This document shows positions 61,995 to 64,000 of a DNA stretch of 64,000 nucleotides, piece by piece. The notes below the pieces were generated by a model. That model was not told the origin of the DNA. It searched no databases and saw only the letters and a program-made list of their open reading frames with translations. The stretch is from Dioscorea cayenensis subsp. rotundata. Lineage: Eukaryota; Streptophyta; Magnoliopsida; Dioscoreales; Dioscoreaceae. The position numbers were made by a program, and so were the translations under genes. Numbering within the stretch: the first letter of the stretch is position 1; every line of letters begins with the position of its first letter. Location: contig NC_052488.1 of the NCBI RefSeq assembly GCF_009730915.1, positions 21,198,305-21,262,304 on the forward strand. Direction: 5' to 3'.

Positions 61995-63520
61995 TCATTG
62001 TATTGGCATCTTAGGGCACAATATGTGTTTGAGAATGTGTGCAACCATTTCTCCAATATCTTCTTCCTCATAAGAGGTGACGAACTTAACTGCAGCAAGA
62101 GGAGCATCACTCTTAAGAGAACTACTAAAGAGTATTATAGTGAGAAGCAAAATTTTTACAGAAGATCCTGCAGTTTATTTGCATGAGACTGAATCATAAA
62201 TATTAAATTTGTGTAATGTCATCCTTGTCTCATGCTATGTTTGTTATATAGTTCTGCTAAGCGTTTGTTCATAATAGTGTATGGAAACATTATTGAGAAT
62301 GGACGTTTGACTGTGTTAAATCATCTAAAGGCCATGTAAAATATAAGAAAAAATGGATATTGCATATCTTTAGCAACATGGCATTCATCTAAAAATTTGA
62401 TCAAGAAAATTCATAGCAGGTAAGTTGATTAAACGTTGAGAGTGAAAGGAATGTACCCCATGGAAGAACAGGAAACTCCCATTCTTGCTTGGGGACTGAC
62501 AGAACATATGCGGTTACCTGTACAGAAATTTATAAAGAAATGATTAAGCTGGTGATTTTTAGATAAACAACGTTGATGAACATACAAGTACTGATGCTGC
62601 AAGGGCATAGGGAGTAAAGAAAAGCTCTGAAATCTCTTCTGTCTCATATAGAAGATCCATAATCTCTGTGCAGAGATGAAAGCTCACAAGCTCCCCAATT
62701 CTTGATAGCTCCCTGATATAAACAACACTAATGTATATTTAAAATAAAAGATTTTTAATAGAAAAAAGCTGACCAAATAAAACCAAATTGTTTAAACTTC
62801 AAGTAAATCAAAAACAGAGGAGAGACACAAGTATAAACAGATAAAACACTAGTGAAAACAATGCGTGAGGTTAAATTCAACAACAAGCATTTGAAGTAGC
62901 ACGAGCATTAAAAACACAAATATATGAGTAAAGAAATCACCTAAACTGAATGAGAAGGTCTTCCAGGAATTGAAAAGCAATCTGTGAAGCTCCAATTTCG
63001 AACCTCAACACCTGGTCACCACCAAATTTCATTGAAAACGGAGCACCATCATCAGGACTCCTTGCAAAGTTAGTATTCAGATAATTATACCTACCTCCAT
63101 AAACACCAGTTCCTGCAAACGAAAGCAAATCAATAAACGCGCACCAAACAACAAATAAAAAGAGAAAGCAGTGAAGAAGAATTCCATTCAAAATCAATGA
63201 TCACATACAGCTATTGCAAAATCTCTGGTAGTGAAGTGCTGATCAACAATGAGGTTATCACCCAAAGACTTGAGACTAGTGACGGAGAGAGGGCGAGTAT
63301 CATGTATCTAAATAACCAAATTGGACAAGAGTGAAATTCTGACATCGATGTGGATGAAAGCGTGAGACAAAAAAGAAACAAACTTTGCTCGAAATCCAGA
63401 TGGAGATGAGGGCGAAGAGCTGGAGATTGCTCTCTCGGAGAGGGTTCAAGAGCCAGTTTGGGTTCGTGTTGCCCTGCAAGAAGCTATGTTACATTAGGTT
63501 AGCAGAGCAGAGCAGAGCAC

Positions 63521-63557
<37 letters not shown>

Positions 63558-63799
63558 TGAATGAACAGGGATTACCAGGGGAGGGAAGGGAGGAAGCGAT
63601 CGGCGAAGAAGGAGAGTGCGGTGTACTTGACGATCGGGGAAGCCAAGAGTTGCTTAAGAGGGTGGCAAGGAGGTTAGGGTTAGGGTATTGAGGAGAAGAA
63701 GGAGAAGAGAAGCGTCTGACGTACCAGGGAAGAAGACTCGACGAGGAACTCTACAAGATGACGCCGCACGTGAGCGGGGACGGGCAGGGACACCTCCAT
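61995..63799 (-). CDS. CYCJ18: Cyclin-J18-like protein
   Basis: A small plant cyclin-box protein similar to Arabidopsis CYCJ18, whose CDK partner and role are little known. Nine exons in coding order: 63725-63799, 63576-63652, 63384-63483, 63209-63307, 63095-63112, 62941-63011, 62586-62712, 62457-62517, 61995-62089; 240 residues with all phases consistent. It starts MEVSLPVPAHVRRHLVEFLV. Family stretches are SPIVKYTALSFFADRF, ESNLQLFALISIWISSK, IHDTRPLSVTSLKSLGDN, ELVFMEVLRFEIGASQIAFQ, FLEDLLIQFR, then VPKQEWEFPVLPWVKFVTS. Exon 5 is an 18-nt microexon coding only ELVFME. Exon 3 must use the acceptor ACATAG|CTTCTTGCAG; the downstream TTGCAG would break the frame. Exons 1-3 are GC-rich, later ones AT-rich. 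A (GA)n tract sits in intron 2 and a TATATAAAA motif lies 36-44 bases upstream of the start. Confidence 0.92.
63522..63553. repeat. (GA)n microsatellite in cyclin intron 2
   Basis: About 16 AG units between exons 2 and 3 of the cyclin-J18-like gene. Confidence 0.9.
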
Positions 63800-63834
63800 C
63801 GCGCTCGCCGGAGAAGGAGACGAAGATCAAATGC

Positions 63835-63843
63835 TTTTATATA
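63835..63843 (-). promoter_or_regulatory. Likely TATA box of the cyclin-J18-like gene
   Basis: TATATAAAA on the minus strand, 36-44 bases upstream of the start codon at 63799. Confidence 0.5.
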
Positions 63844-64000
63844 ACAAAGATGAAATCCTGATGGCGGGAAAGGTGTTTTGAAATGAGCCATTGTGTACAC
63901 ATGCCAGCTGGGATTTCAGATTCGTGTAGCTAAGGAACTTCCATTTTTATTTTGCAGGTTAAGGGCGTTCATTTTGGAGGGAGTAGCGGAAGTGATCAGA

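Noticed and set aside
63470-63580. Apparent frameshift between cyclin exons 2 and 3
   Set aside because: It arises only if TTGCAG is taken as the acceptor. The upstream ACATAG acceptor gives CFLQGNTNPNWLL in frame.
1-64000. Biosynthetic cluster, defence-gene cluster or other novel multi-gene system
   Set aside because: Neighbouring genes belong to unrelated housekeeping and regulatory families. The only local duplications are the two CASP-like genes and the two COX11 genes.

Overview
This 64 kb window is nuclear DNA from a flowering plant. It is AT-rich, with spliced genes that have GT-AG introns, plant-only gene families (R2R3-MYB, BBR/BPC, IDD zinc finger, ZF-HD, CASP-like, a BRL2-type receptor kinase, a plant DYRKP kinase), many TA, GA and CA microsatellites, and LINE, SINE, hAT-MITE and LTR remnants. 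Several genes have a GC-rich first exon followed by AT-rich exons and introns (COX11, HIKESHI-like, cyclin-J18-like). That gradient and the protein flavour suggest a monocot outside the grasses, but this is a weak inference. I see no bacterial, viral or organellar block, no tRNA or rRNA gene and no CRISPR array.

Layout: 0.1-1.0 kb (+) MYB52/54-type factor; 2.8-10.0 kb (-) seven-exon DYRKP protein kinase; 10-15 kb AT-rich spacer with a SINE and a degraded LINE; 15.3-18.7 kb (-) intronless BRL2/VH1-like receptor kinase; 18.7-24.7 kb spacer with LINE ends, a tail-only insertion and a copia-like solo LTR; 24.7-27.8 kb (+) two tandem CASP-like 4D genes; 28.1-30.0 kb (+) BASIC PENTACYSTEINE factor; 32.9-34.5 kb (-) IDD14/15/16 (SGR5)-type zinc finger factor; 34.5-45.9 kb large spacer with a GC-rich island holding three G-boxes; 45.9-46.4 kb (+) ZF-HD factor; 48.1-55.0 kb (-) head-to-tail tandem duplication carrying two COX11 genes; 55.7-56.3 kb (+) small unknown protein; 56.6-57.3 kb (+) HIKESHI-like protein; 57.5-60.0 kb (-) MAP65; 62.0-63.8 kb (-) cyclin-J18-like.

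The genes do not form an operon-like or clustered pathway. Two themes stand out. First, six single-base indels, each in or beside a short homopolymer, interrupt four otherwise well-preserved genes (MYB, DYRKP, BRL2-like twice, COX11 copy 1 twice), while nine other genes read cleanly. This looks more like residual assembly error than pseudogenisation, though it needs reads to settle. Second, the COX11 tandem duplication contains a clean 587-bp hAT-type MITE with a perfect 8-bp target duplication in one unit and an unoccupied site in the other, so the order of events can be read.

I did not find a convincing novel biological system. The most useful observations are structural: the duplication with its nested MITE, a LINE family with a recurrent 3' end, a tail-only retro-insertion, an 18-nt microexon, a GC-AG intron and an orphan exon.
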